Shown: one piece after another, positions 1 to 7,621 of the stretch
How the letters are laid out: each line of letters starts with the position of its first letter
Position numbering within the stretch: the stretch's first letter is position 1
From: an uncultured Lachnospiraceae bacterium
Lineage (GTDB): Bacteria > Bacillota > Clostridia > Lachnospirales > Lachnospiraceae
NCBI GenBank assembly: GCA_910588565.1
Contig: CAJUPF010000080.1
Location: 1 to 12,768 of the forward strand
Length of the DNA: 12,768 nt
Reading direction: 5' to 3'
Made by a program: the position numbers and the translations under genes
The notes under the pieces: generated by a model
The model's database searches: none
What the model was told of the DNA's origin: nothing
The model's input: the letters and a program-made list of their open reading frames with translations, nothing else

Positions 1-22
1 TTGATACGGTTTGAACAGCCGA

Positions 23-415
23 TTATCGCTTGCTGAACTGCGGAGCGCGACGGGCGGCCTTGAGGCCGTACTTCTTTCTCTCTTTCATTCTCGGATCTCT
101 TGTCAGGTATCCGTTTGACTTGAGAACAGGTCTGTACTCAGCGTCTACCTGCAGCAGAGCTCTTGCAATACCATGGCGGATTGCTCCGGCCTGACCGGTA
201 TAGCCGCCGCCCTTAACATTTACCAATACATCAAATTTATCAACAGTTTCTGTAGCAACTAACGGCTGGCGAACGATAACCTTCAAGGTCTCCAGTCCTA
301 AATAATCATCAATATCTCTTTTATTGATCGTAACTTTACCTGTTCCTGGTACCAGATATACTCTGGCAACAGATGATTTTCTTCTTCCTGTTCCATAATA
401 TTTTGCACTAGCCAC
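23..415 (-). CDS. rpsI: 30S ribosomal protein S9
   Basis: Ribosomal protein S9 of the small subunit; its C-terminal tail reaches towards the P-site tRNA. The 130-residue product has normal family length. It starts MASAKYYGTGRRKSSVARV, carries the glycine-rich GGGYTGQAGAIRHGIARAL block near residues 69-87, and ends in the invariant SKR tail. The ATG follows a strong TAAGGAGGTAA site within the 21-nt gap to rplM, so the two genes are cotranscribed, as usual for L13-S9. The stop lies 22 nt from the window edge, so any downstream terminator is outside or absent. Confidence 0.98.
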   Translation of the reverse strand: MASAKYYGTGRRKSSVARVYLVPGTGKVTINKRDIDDYLGLETLKVIVRQPLVATETVDKFDVLVNVKGGGYTGQAGAIRHGIARALLQVDAEYRPVLKSNGYLTRDPRMKERKKYGLKAARRAPQFSKR

Positions 416-436
416 TGTAATTTACCTCCTTACCGA

Positions 437-865
437 TTAAAATGTCAAAGCTTCTGGCTTCTGAGCCGCATGTTTATGATCTGGTCCTGCGTATACGAAT
501 AATTTCTTATACATTTTTCTCCCTAACGGTCCCTTGGGAAGCATACCCTTCACAGCAAACTCAACAACACGCTCCGGATGCTTATTCAACATTTCTTTTA
601 ATGTAGTCTGTTTCATTCCGCCTACATAATCGGAGTGACGATAATAAATCTTCTGATCCAGCTTCTTGCCGGTTACTTTAATCTTCTCAGCATTTACAAT
701 AATTACAAAATCACCCGTGTCCAAATAGGGTGTAAAAATCGGTTTATTCTTTCCTCTTAATATGCTGGCAACTTCAGATGCCAAACGTCCTAATGTCATT
801 CCATCTGCATCAACTACATACCATTTTCTTTCAATTGCAGAAGAACTGGGTACAAATGTATTCAT
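437..865 (-). CDS. rplM: 50S ribosomal protein L13
   Basis: Ribosomal protein L13, an early-assembling large-subunit protein. The 142-residue product is full length. It has the WYVVDADGMTLGRLAS opening (residues 15-30), the RGKNKP..TPYLDTGDFVIIVNAEKI core and the GMLPKGPLGRKMYKKLFVYAGPDHKH block near the C-terminus. The ATG is preceded by CAAGGAGGTAAACCA (SD spacing 7). It is the first gene of the rplM-rpsI operon, driven by the consensus promoter about 130 nt upstream. In some Firmicutes L13 binds its own leader; whether this leader does is open. Confidence 0.98.
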   Translation of the reverse strand: MNTFVPSSSAIERKWYVVDADGMTLGRLASEVASILRGKNKPIFTPYLDTGDFVIIVNAEKIKVTGKKLDQKIYYRHSDYVGGMKQTTLKEMLNKHPERVVEFAVKGMLPKGPLGRKMYKKLFVYAGPDHKHAAQKPEALTF

Positions 866-997
866 TGGTTTACCTCCTTGAAATTGTCAATTGCTGCAGT
901 CAGAATCCCGTATGTCCGGACGTTATCCCTTCTGCCGTTATTCTCTATAGTTCAAATGCTTGCCGGGGCTTTGGCTCACATTCTTCTACTCACAGAC
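866..997 (-). promoter_or_regulatory. 5' leader of rplM-rpsI mRNA, possible L13 autoregulatory leader
   Basis: About 130 nt separate the predicted transcription start from the rplM start codon, long for a simple leader. L13 leader RNAs (Rfam family L13_leader) are known upstream of rplM in Firmicutes, so autoregulation is plausible. I found no convincing long hairpin by eye (only short pieces such as GTCCGGAC), and I cannot match the consensus from memory. The leader itself follows from the promoter; its regulatory function is inference. Confidence 0.35.
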
Positions 998-1003
998 TTA
1001 AAT

Positions 1004-1032
1004 AGTATAGTACACGTTTTCCCATGTGTCAA
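1004..1032 (-). promoter_or_regulatory. Consensus sigma-A promoter for rplM-rpsI
   Basis: Read on the minus strand: TTGACA (1032-1027), a 17-nt spacer, then TATACT (1009-1004). The -35 is perfect and the -10 is one base off consensus, fitting a highly expressed ribosomal operon. The start should lie near 997. Confidence 0.85.
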
Positions 1033-1053
1033 GGATTTTTTCACGACATACAA

Positions 1054-1076
1054 AAGCCGCCAGTTACTGGCGGCTT
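1054..1076 (-). terminator. Terminator hairpin upstream of the rplM promoter
   Basis: A perfect 10-bp GC-rich stem, AAGCCGCCAG / CTGGCGGCTT, with a 3-nt loop. On the minus strand it is followed by TTTTGTATGT, a modest U-tract. It lies between the 1203-1616 gene and the rplM promoter, so it should insulate the ribosomal operon from transcription arriving from the transporter pair. Confidence 0.75.
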
Positions 1077-1202
1077 CCTAAGGGGAGAGTTTATGAAAAA
1101 GTTTTGTATCACATCTGTGATGATATTAATATAACAGATAATTTTGAACAAAGTTTGTCTTTGAGCTTAAAGAAACATTAACTTTATAAAATTTCTATAA
1201 TC

Positions 1203-1616
1203 TCATTTGTCGTTTTTCCGCGAATTTTTCCGAATCAGCCTTACAATCCCATGATATATCAACCGGATCACCGAGAATGCAAAAAACAGAGCCATAAATC
1301 CGATAATCCCAAATACAATATCCGCAAAATCCATATTGCCGGTATTTGTCACCTTCTGGCCAATCTCAATTGCAAATGTAATTACAATAACCAGCGTAAA
1401 TACATAAATCCATGCAATGACCATAACATGATCGTGTTTCGCCAGCCACTTGAATATGGGATATACAAGAAATATGCACAGCATCCCAACTATTCCAATC
1501 ACCAGAAAATGCAGTTCTTTGTCTGAAAAATCATACTCATATGCGTTATTCAGCTGCATAATCCGGTTATGTACCCTTGCAATCAGTTCTACGATAAAAT
1601 ATAAAAATTCTTTCAT
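1203..1616 (-). CDS. Small VanZ-like integral membrane protein
   Basis: Unassigned membrane protein of 137 residues. Three hydrophobic segments lie near residues 36-56, 64-85 and 99-121, with a basic C-terminus (RLIRKNSRKNDK). Between segments 2 and 3 is EIGQKVTNTGNMDFADIVFG. Its spacing of E, Q, D, D and the following G..G resembles the conserved block of VanZ-family proteins, so a distant relationship is inferred, not shown. A TTG at 1619 would add one residue, but the ATG at 1616 sits four bases after GGTGA and is the better start. It begins about 20 nt after the Na/Pi transporter stop and is probably cotranscribed. Its role is unknown. Confidence 0.75.
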   Translation of the reverse strand: MKEFLYFIVELIARVHNRIMQLNNAYEYDFSDKELHFLVIGIVGMLCIFLVYPIFKWLAKHDHVMVIAWIYVFTLVIVITFAIEIGQKVTNTGNMDFADIVFGIIGFMALFFAFSVIRLIYHGIVRLIRKNSRKNDK

Positions 1617-1637
1617 CAAATCACCAATATTCCGCTT

Positions 1638-3443
1638 TTACTTCTCTGTTTTTTCCGCTGCCTTTTTTTTGTTCTTTTTATTCTTATTCATATCATATTT
1701 CTTCTCGTAAAATTCAAAGTACCTCACATAATTGGCATTTTTCATGCCCTTCACGCTTTTCAAATACTCATGGGTGTCAAAATCTTCCGCCTCCAGCTCA
1801 ATCATTGCCACTGCTATATTTGAACAATGCGCCGCTATACGTTCCAGATTATTCAGCAGGTCATTAAATGCAAAACTCTGTTTTAATTTACACTTACCTA
1901 TCCGAAGCCTTGAAATATGGCGGATTTTTAATTCATCGCACAATATGCCGATCAATTCCCTGAGCGGCTCTATCCTTACCGCAAGTTCCAGATTGTCATC
2001 CGAAAATGCATCCACGGTCAGATCTACAATTTCCTGAACAGCAGCCTGCAGCACACTCACCTCGTACCGTGCCTTTTCCGAAAATTCCATTTTCTTCTCA
2101 TACAATTCCTGCGCTACTTCCGAGATATTTTTGGAATGATCGCCAATTCGCTCAAAATCGCTGAGCGTATGCAGAAATTTGGATACCTGCTTGGTCTGGC
2201 CGAGCGTCATCTCTTTTCCGGTCAGCTGCATCAGATAGGTTCCAAGCCTGTCCTCATATTTATCAATCAGATTCTCTTTTTCCTGAATTTTCTGATATTT
2301 CTCCTGAGAATACACCTCCATCAGGCCAAAAGCACGTAACGTATTCTTTCTTGCGTTCCTCGCCATACCGTTCATCGCTTTATGGCTCTGGTTAATCGCA
2401 AGCGCCGGATATGCCAGAAAACGTTCTTCCAGAAGTTCAAAGTCTGCCAGCTCTTCCCGTTCCTCTTCCGTATCTTTCACCAGCCAGCATACCAGCTCTT
2501 CAATCCATTTAATAAAGGGCAGCAGCAGCAGCGTCGTCGCCATACGGAACACCGTATTCATCAATGCGATATGCACCGGGCCCATCGTCATATTCATAAA
2601 GCTAAAATTCACAATTGCATGGACAGAATAAAATACCACAGACCAGACTACCATTCCAAACAAATCATTCAGCAGATAGACCAGAGCCGTCCGTTTCCCG
2701 TTCTTATTCGTGCCAATGGCAGATAATAATACCGGGCAGGAAGCCCCTACGCCGATTCCCATCGTAATTGGCAGGGCTGTGGCAAAGCTGATTGCTCCGG
2801 TAACTGATAACGCCTGCAGAATTCCCACAGATGCAGATGCGCTCTGCAATACTGCAGTAAAGAGGATTCCGGCAATAATTCCGGCAACCGGATTGGAAAA
2901 CATGGTCAGCAGCCGGACAAACTGTTCGCTTTCTTTTAATGGGGAAACTGCGCCGCTCATCGTCTGCATTCCGGTCATCAAAATAGAAAATCCCAGCATA
3001 ATATCGCCTATCTGCCGATAGACAGCTTTTTTGGCTATCATTTTAAAAACAATACCTACAATTGCCACTATTGCAGAAATTGTCGCTGCCGACAAAAGCT
3101 GTGCAATCCCGCCAGAGCCTTCCAGATAGGAAAGACATAAAATCCATCCTGTAATACTCGTTCCGATATTTGCCCCCATAATAATGCCGATTGCCTGGGA
3201 AACCTTCATCATACCGGAATTTACAAATCCCACCACCATAACTGTTGTCGCGGAAGAAGACTGAATAATAGCTGTCACTACCGAGCCAAGCAGGACGCCT
3301 TTGATCGGGGTGTTTGTCAGGCGATAGAGAATCAGCTCCAACTTGTTCCCGGCAATCCGCTTTAAGCCGTCTCCCATCAGGGACATTCCAAACAGAAATA
3401 GCGCAATACCGCTTAACAGTGATAAAATCATTGTAATTCCCAT
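1638..3443 (-). CDS. Na/Pi cotransporter family protein with C-terminal PhoU-like domain
   Basis: Inner-membrane sodium-dependent phosphate transporter-like protein of the NptA/PhoU-fusion type, 601 residues, normal for the fusion. The membrane half (about 1-320) holds the two inverted Na_Pi_cotrans repeats, each marked by a glutamine-serine signature: QSSSA at 61-65 with GANIGTS at 90-96, and QSASA at 200-204. From about residue 350 the protein is soluble, helical and charged, resembling PhoU (for example SDFERIGDHSKNISE and NNLERIAAHCSNIA, the paired metal-site-like ERIxxH motifs). It ends in a lysine-rich tail. The ATG at 3443 follows GAGG with 8-nt spacing. A promoter with an overlapping inverted repeat lies upstream. 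Transport direction and exact substrate are not shown by sequence. Confidence 0.92.
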   Translation of the reverse strand: MGITMILSLLSGIALFLFGMSLMGDGLKRIAGNKLELILYRLTNTPIKGVLLGSVVTAIIQSSSATTVMVVGFVNSGMMKVSQAIGIIMGANIGTSITGWILCLSYLEGSGGIAQLLSAATISAIVAIVGIVFKMIAKKAVYRQIGDIMLGFSILMTGMQTMSGAVSPLKESEQFVRLLTMFSNPVAGIIAGILFTAVLQSASASVGILQALSVTGAISFATALPITMGIGVGASCPVLLSAIGTNKNGKRTALVYLLNDLFGMVVWSVVFYSVHAIVNFSFMNMTMGPVHIALMNTVFRMATTLLLLPFIKWIEELVCWLVKDTEEEREELADFELLEERFLAYPALAINQSHKAMNGMARNARKNTLRAFGLMEVYSQEKYQKIQEKENLIDKYEDRLGTYLMQLTGKEMTLGQTKQVSKFLHTLSDFERIGDHSKNISEVAQELYEKKMEFSEKARYEVSVLQAAVQEIVDLTVDAFSDDNLELAVRIEPLRELIGILCDELKIRHISRLRIGKCKLKQSFAFNDLLNNLERIAAHCSNIAVAMIELEAEDFDTHEYLKSVKGMKNANYVRYFEFYEKKYDMNKNKKNKKKAAEKTEK

Positions 3444-3473
3444 AATATAATCCTCATCATCCGTATTGATTCC

Positions 3474-3498
3474 AATAACGTTACATACAAGCGTTATT
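3474..3498. promoter_or_regulatory. Inverted repeat overlapping the Na/Pi transporter promoter (candidate operator)
   Basis: Perfect 7-bp inverted repeat AATAACG (3474-3480) and CGTTATT (3492-3498) with an 11-nt centre. It overlaps the predicted -10 by three bases and covers the start-site region, the classic place for a repressor operator. The symmetry is seen directly; the regulator is unknown. Confidence 0.45.
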
Positions 3499-3525
3499 AT
3501 ACATCAGATGAAACAGGAATTACAA
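3496..3525 (-). promoter_or_regulatory. Promoter for the Na/Pi transporter and VanZ-like gene
   Basis: On the minus strand TTGTAA (3525-3520), an 18-nt spacer, then a perfect TATAAT (3501-3496). Start expected near 3489, giving a leader of about 45 nt. Confidence 0.65.
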
Positions 3526-3563
3526 GTTATATTTATCAAAGAAGCCATTTTGGGGCGCAAAAA

Positions 3564-3589
3564 AAATCTCCTGATAACTCAGGAGATTT
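3564..3589 (-). terminator. Rho-independent terminator of tRNA-Leu
   Basis: An 11-bp perfect stem AAATCTCCTGA / TCAGGAGATTT with a 4-nt loop. On the minus strand it runs into eight consecutive T (complement of the A-run 3559-3566). It begins six bases after the tRNA 3' end, so it is the tRNA terminator. Confidence 0.93.
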
Positions 3590-3594
3590 CTCAG

Positions 3595-3678
3595 TGCCGG
3601 CGATGGGACTTGAACCCATACGACGTTGCCGCCAACAGATTTTGAGTCTGCCTCGTCTGCCAATTCCGACACGCCGGC
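3595..3678 (-). tRNA. tRNA-Leu (anticodon CAA)
   Basis: An 84-nt class II tRNA. The acceptor stem GCCGGCG pairs with CGCCGGC and is followed by discriminator A. The anticodon stem GCAGA/TCTGT encloses the loop CTCAAAA, giving anticodon CAA for UUG codons. The extra arm TGGCGGCAACGTCG is long, as in leucine tRNAs, and the T arm contains GGTTCAAGTCC. The 3' CCA is not encoded. It has its own promoter and terminator and is a single-gene unit. Confidence 0.97.
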
Positions 3679-3707
3679 ATTTGTCTGTTCCCAATCGAAC
3701 AAACAGT

Positions 3708-3736
3708 ATATTAGCATATTCCTGTAAAAAATACAA
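3708..3736 (-). promoter_or_regulatory. Promoter for tRNA-Leu
   Basis: On the minus strand TTGTAT (3736-3731), a 17-nt spacer, then TAATAT (3713-3708). Start near 3701 leaves a leader of about 22 nt before the tRNA 5' end. Confidence 0.65.
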
Positions 3737-3763
3737 GTACTTTTTTTGTTTTTACCGCTTTAT

Positions 3764-5089
3764 TTATGAATCCGATAAAACGCCATTCCTATCCGTGCTG
3801 AAAGCATCGCTGCCTGCAGGATCTTTCATGTTTCTTAGAATATCAAAACAGTCAAATGTCGCAAAATAATCTTTTGGCGTTTCCGCGCGGCGGATCAGCT
3901 GGAAGCTTCCGTCTTCTTTCAGCAGAATCTCAGCTGATTTTAATTTGCCGTTATAATTATATCCCATTGCAAATCCATGGGCTCCGGTATCATGAATCAC
4001 CAGTAAATCCCCTTTATCAATTTTGGGCAGCATCCGGTCAATGGCAAATTTATCATTATTTTCACAAAGGGAACCTGTTACATCATATTTGTGATCGCAG
4101 ACGCTGTTATCTTTTCCCATCACTGTAATATGATGATATGCGCCATACATAGCCGGACGCATCAGGTTTACGGCGCATGCATCCACACCAATGTACTCTT
4201 TGTGCGTATGCTTTTCATGAATGGCCTTTGTTACCAGGCAGCCATAGGGGCCCATCATGTAACGTCCCATTTCCGTATAAATTGCCACATCCCCCATTCC
4301 TGCCGGAACTAATACCTCTTCATAAACCTTTCGCACGCCTTCCCCAATCGCATAGATATCGTTGGGAGTCTGATCCGGTGCATACGGAATCCCTACGCCG
4401 CCGGAAAGGTTGATAAAGCGGATATCACAGCCAGTCGCTTCTTTTAGCTCTACAACCGTTTCAAACAATGTCCTTGCAAGTATCGGATAGTAGTCATTGG
4501 TTACGGTATTGCTTGCCAGAAAGGCGTGTACGCCGAAATATTTCGCGCCTTTTTCCTTTAGAATCTTAAATCCCTCAAACAGCTGCTCTTTGGTAAATCC
4601 GTATTTGGAATCGCCGGGGTTATCCATAATACTGTTGCTGATTTTAAATACGCCGCCAGGATTATAACGGCAGCTGATGGTTTCCGGTATTTTTCCAATG
4701 GTCTGTTCCAGAAAATCAATATGCGTAAAATCATCCAGATTGATAATCGCACCAATGCTGTCAGCAAATACATATTCTTCCGCCGGAGTATCGTTAGACG
4801 AAAACATAATGTCAGCTCCGGAGCATCCAAGTGCATCCGCCAGCATCAGCTCTGTCATAGAGGAGCAGTCACAGCCGCAGCCGTATTCTTTTAAAATCCG
4901 GATTAAAAACGGGTTCGGCGTTGCTTTTACCGCAAAATACTCCCGAAATCCTTTATTCCACGCAAATGCTTCCTGTACTGCTTTTGCATTTTCGCGAATG
5001 CCTTTTTCGTCATACAGATGAAATGGCGTCGGATATTCTTTTATTATTTCCTGAAGTTTTTCATATGTCACAAAAGGTTCCTTCTTCAT
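3764..5089 (-). CDS. lysA: Diaminopimelate decarboxylase family protein (divergent LysA)
   Basis: PLP-dependent fold-III decarboxylase of the LysA/ornithine decarboxylase superfamily, expected to convert meso-diaminopimelate to lysine. The 441 residues show FHLYDEKG (23-30), the PLP lysine K55 in YFAVKATPNP, CDCSSMTEL (73-81), SGGVGIP (229-235), the phosphate-site EMGR (273-276), and CENNDKFA (342-349) in place of the usual CESxD active-site block. H188 in GVHAF stands where classical enzymes have an HIGS-type motif. These differences place it in a divergent branch, so a related amino-acid decarboxylase is possible. The ATG follows AAAGGAGA with about 9-nt spacing. It lies 82 nt after a TrmB-type regulator, which may share its transcript. 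No clear terminator follows before the tRNA promoter. Confidence 0.85.
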   Translation of the reverse strand: MKKEPFVTYEKLQEIIKEYPTPFHLYDEKGIRENAKAVQEAFAWNKGFREYFAVKATPNPFLIRILKEYGCGCDCSSMTELMLADALGCSGADIMFSSNDTPAEEYVFADSIGAIINLDDFTHIDFLEQTIGKIPETISCRYNPGGVFKISNSIMDNPGDSKYGFTKEQLFEGFKILKEKGAKYFGVHAFLASNTVTNDYYPILARTLFETVVELKEATGCDIRFINLSGGVGIPYAPDQTPNDIYAIGEGVRKVYEEVLVPAGMGDVAIYTEMGRYMMGPYGCLVTKAIHEKHTHKEYIGVDACAVNLMRPAMYGAYHHITVMGKDNSVCDHKYDVTGSLCENNDKFAIDRMLPKIDKGDLLVIHDTGAHGFAMGYNYNGKLKSAEILLKEDGSFQLIRRAETPKDYFATFDCFDILRNMKDPAGSDAFSTDRNGVLSDS

Positions 5090-5171
5090 CTTAGTTTTCT
5101 CCTTTCAAAAACCGTATAAGCCAGAATGTCTCTGACAAATGCGTTCCAGTAATGGATTCTGCACTTTATAT

Positions 5172-5888
5172 TCACTGTGTTCCGTTTTGTCCCGTCCGGA
5201 TACGAATCAGTTCTATTTCATTCCGCATGGAATCCTTGAATACCTGCACAAAATTCGGCTGGCCGGAATACAGGCACGTACTGTCTGCACCTCTGCCGTA
5301 TTCTCCGGTAAGTACATTGGCAGAGTCCGTAATTACTCCAATCTGTGTCTCCCTGGAATTGGACTGATAGAGGAATACGCCGGGAAACTCTACGGCGCCG
5401 TCTGTTATAATCACGACTTTTCTTCCTCTTTGCAGCGCTTCCTGCAGCTCGGGCTTAAATTCCGGAATGTATGCCGCTGTCATGGACAAGTAAATCCGCT
5501 GGCCGGAACCTGCAATCATATTCTTTACTTTATCGCGGATATGGATATCTCCGGTAATGGTCAGATAACCTTCCGCCTCTGTCTTCGGTTTGGGCATCAT
5601 CGCTGTCAGCTGCCGTTTTTGTTCCTGTAAAACGCGAATCTTATTGGAGCAAAACTCTTCTGCATCTACTGCATGGTAGCGGACAGCTGTTCCTTCGGTG
5701 GTATATGCCGCGCCTTTATCCGCAAGCCCCGCCAGGGCATTATACGCATTCGAACGGGAAATCCCCGTCTGCTTAGCCGCTTCATAGCCTGTCAACTCGC
5801 CATTCTGGGAAAGACACACATAAAGAATCGCTTCCTGTCTCGTCAGGCCAAAACACATAAGCATATCTGTCAACTGATTTTTTTCCAT
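5172..5888 (-). CDS. TrmB-family transcriptional regulator
   Basis: DNA-binding regulator of 238 residues. The N-terminus (about 5-75) is a winged helix of TrmB type: FGLTRQEAILYVCLSQNGELTG, then a recognition region AAKQTGISRSNAYNALAGLADKG (about 38-60) and a wing AYTTEGTAVRYHAV. Residues about 105-235 form an alpha/beta sensor domain resembling the PLD-like effector half of TrmB proteins (YLTITGD, IYLSMTAAYIPEF, KVVIITDGAVEF). TrmB proteins often sense sugars, but many Clostridial members have unknown ligands. The ATG follows AGAAGGG with 10-nt spacing. The gene has a strong promoter whose start region carries a motif repeated in the azlC leader, suggesting autoregulation and control of azlCD. 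Confidence 0.82.
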   Translation of the reverse strand: MEKNQLTDMLMCFGLTRQEAILYVCLSQNGELTGYEAAKQTGISRSNAYNALAGLADKGAAYTTEGTAVRYHAVDAEEFCSNKIRVLQEQKRQLTAMMPKPKTEAEGYLTITGDIHIRDKVKNMIAGSGQRIYLSMTAAYIPEFKPELQEALQRGRKVVIITDGAVEFPGVFLYQSNSRETQIGVITDSANVLTGEYGRGADSTCLYSGQPNFVQVFKDSMRNEIELIRIRTGQNGTQ

Positions 5889-5922
5889 AATGATATGCGC
5901 CCTTCTTGTAGTAGTTCTTTTC

Positions 5923-5932
5923 AGGGATACTA
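5923..5932. promoter_or_regulatory. Candidate operator at the TrmB-type regulator promoter
   Basis: The 10-mer AGGGATACTA (plus strand) overlaps the -10 and start site of the regulator promoter. On the minus strand the context is TAGTATCCCTGAAAA. The same 10-mer, and a two-base-expanded copy TAGTATGTCCCTGAAA, occur in the azlC leader. Site function is inferred from recurrence. Confidence 0.35.
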
Positions 5933-5957
5933 TAGAGCATTTCTGTTAAGTTGTCAA
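5929..5957 (-). promoter_or_regulatory. Strong promoter for the TrmB-type regulator (and possibly lysA)
   Basis: Minus strand: TTGACA (5957-5952), a 17-nt spacer, then TATAGT (5934-5929). The -35 overlaps the stop codon of the upstream P-loop kinase gene, so the regulator can be transcribed both from here and by read-through from the azlCD operon. No terminator lies between them. Confidence 0.85.
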
Positions 5958-6448
5958 GCCATTCTTTTCAGATACGCTTCTGATTCTTCTCTGGATTTTA
6001 AAATAATTATCGTTTTGTCCTTTTGGTATTTATCAACCAGCTTATATAGTTGAGGTAAATTTTCTTTCGGAAAATCCATAATATATTGTTTAAATTCCTG
6101 ATCCAATTCCATCTCCAGCCAGGGCAAATCTTCCCTCTGTTTTCCAATTCGAGATTTCGCTCCCAAAAGGCAGATATCCGCCGGAACATCCAGAAGAAAA
6201 ACGGTATCACAGTAGTTCAGGCGCAGTTCCAGCGTCCGGCTGTAGTTTCCATCTATAATCCATCTATTCCCCAGGAGAATCTTTTCTAATTTCCGGTCAA
6301 ATTCCTGCGTTGAAACCGTGCTCTTATCCGGTCTGTGCCACAGCATATCCAGATGGTACAGCGGAAGGCCCGTCCTGTCTTTTAGTTTTTTTGCAAACGT
6401 ACTTTTACCTGCGCCAGGACTTCCGATCACAATTATTTTCTGAAACAT
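5954..6448 (-). CDS. P-loop adenylate kinase-like / FlaR-type protein
   Basis: Cytoplasmic P-loop NTPase of 164 residues, of the kind often named DNA topology modulation protein (FlaR-like) and related to small nucleotide kinases. The Walker A GSPGAGKS spans residues 9-16. It is followed by the LPLYHLDMLWHRP segment (29-41), the WIIDGNYSRTLELRL block (63-77) and a hydrophobic strand TVFLLDVP. Substrate is unknown, and the FlaR name says little about function. ATG after AAGGAGGATATT (6-nt spacing). It begins 29 nt after the azlD stop and is the last gene of the azlC-azlD operon. Confidence 0.85.
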   Translation of the reverse strand: MFQKIIVIGSPGAGKSTFAKKLKDRTGLPLYHLDMLWHRPDKSTVSTQEFDRKLEKILLGNRWIIDGNYSRTLELRLNYCDTVFLLDVPADICLLGAKSRIGKQREDLPWLEMELDQEFKQYIMDFPKENLPQLYKLVDKYQKDKTIIILKSREESEAYLKRMA

Positions 6449-6477
6449 AATATCCTCCTTCTGAGTCCGGCTATCCG

Positions 6478-6810
6478 TTAAAATACATTCTGCACCAAAA
6501 ACATATACAGCACTGTCCCAACACCAATGCTAAGCAGGTTATTCCGTTTCCATACATGCAGTATCACAACAACTGCAGCGGCAATCAATTCCGGTGCAGC
6601 ATAAGGATAGCCAAAAAAATTTACAGATTTAAAGCAATAGACTATCAACATCCCTATCACCGCCGGAGGAAGTACTTTTCCAAGATACAGCACTTTAGGC
6701 GGAATTTCTTTTCCTTTTGGGAACAGCAAAAACGGGATTACCCTTGTTGCAAAGGTCACAATAGCTACGATTAGAATAATCAGCAAAGATGTTCCTGCAC
6801 TCACCGGCAT
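6478..6810 (-). CDS. azlD: AzlD family branched-chain amino-acid exporter subunit
   Basis: Small membrane subunit of an AzlCD-type amino-acid exporter, 110 residues with four hydrophobic segments (about 8-28, 42-60, 68-86, 92-108). The family pattern ATRVIPFLLFPKG.EIPP..LYLGKVLPPAVIGML at residues 21-55 is clear. It starts 36 nt after the azlC stop behind AAGGAGG with 9-nt spacing. Known AzlCD pairs export branched-chain amino acids or analogues; the substrate here is inferred. Confidence 0.92.
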   Translation of the reverse strand: MPVSAGTSLLIILIVAIVTFATRVIPFLLFPKGKEIPPKVLYLGKVLPPAVIGMLIVYCFKSVNFFGYPYAAPELIAAAVVVILHVWKRNNLLSIGVGTVLYMFLVQNVF

Positions 6811-6846
6811 CTTTCTTCTCCTCCTTTTTCCTGAAATGTATTTGAA

Positions 6847-7560
6847 CTACGCCGCAGTCTCCCCGTTTTCACTTTTCTGCCCTTTTTCTATATATGTTCT
6901 GCACGAAATCAGGCAAAGCATAATACAGATCATAGATGGCAGTATAAAATTATCACTGCCGGCAATCAGGCGCATGACTGCCGAAAACAGCAGGCCGACC
7001 ACCGCCGGAATCCGGTTGCCTCCGGCCAGCCACTGTTCCGTAAAAATTACAATAAATAACGCTGTCATGGCAAAGTCTATCCCCTCCGCATTAAACGGAA
7101 TCAACGCCCCGGCCAGCGCTCCAACAGCAGAGCCTAAAACCCAGTAAAACTGATCCAGCAGCGCGATTGCAAACAAAAACTGATCCTCCGGCACATCCTT
7201 TGGAACTTTTGTGATAAAAAACAGGGAATAGGTTTCATCTGTCAGGGAAAAAATCATATACAGCCGCTTTTTTCCCATTCTTCCAAATCGTTCCAGCAGG
7301 GAAAGTCCATAAAAAATATGACGTACATTTACCATAAACGTCATAAAAATCACATCCAAAAATCCTACGCCCGGCGCAAAAAAATTAACCGCCAGATACT
7401 GCCCGCTTCCGGCATAGACCAGAATACTCATTAAAATTGCCCACAGAAAATTATAACCTTTTTCCTGAAACATCACGCCAAACGCAATTCCGATAAACAG
7501 ATATCCGGTCAGCACCGGAATCGTATACGGAAATGCCGCCCGAAACGCTTTTCGGTACAT
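6847..7560 (-). CDS. azlC: AzlC family branched-chain amino-acid exporter subunit
   Basis: Large membrane subunit of the AzlCD exporter, 237 residues from the preferred start, normal for the family. Family landmarks are AFPYTIPVLTGYLFIGIAFG near the N-terminus, YAGSGQYLAVNFF, the NVRHIFYGLSLLERF motif, and SLTDETYSL. Hydrophobic segments fill most of the chain. An ATG at 7566 is also possible, but GGAG lies only two bases from it and eight from the ATG at 7560, which favours the latter. It is first in azlC-azlD-kinase and is transcribed from a predicted promoter at 7691-7719 with a leader that can form a hairpin. Confidence 0.92.
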   Translation of the reverse strand: MYRKAFRAAFPYTIPVLTGYLFIGIAFGVMFQEKGYNFLWAILMSILVYAGSGQYLAVNFFAPGVGFLDVIFMTFMVNVRHIFYGLSLLERFGRMGKKRLYMIFSLTDETYSLFFITKVPKDVPEDQFLFAIALLDQFYWVLGSAVGALAGALIPFNAEGIDFAMTALFIVIFTEQWLAGGNRIPAVVGLLFSAVMRLIAGSDNFILPSMICIMLCLISCRTYIEKGQKSENGETAA

Positions 7561-7621
7561 GTTCATCTCTCCTTTTTCCTGTTCTCTTCTGTTCTTACCT
7601 TATATTAGCCGAATGGAACCG

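Noticed and set aside
778..1081. Plus-strand ORFs over the rplM leader and promoter
   Set aside because: They overlap the certain rplM gene, its promoter and the terminator on the other strand and lack ribosome binding sites.
3520..3869. Several ORFs covering the tRNA-Leu on both strands
   Set aside because: They are read through the tRNA, its promoter and its terminator; the products are translations of tRNA sequence.
4177..5021. Plus-strand ORFs antisense to the decarboxylase gene
   Set aside because: They are shadow frames of a well-supported gene, without start signals.
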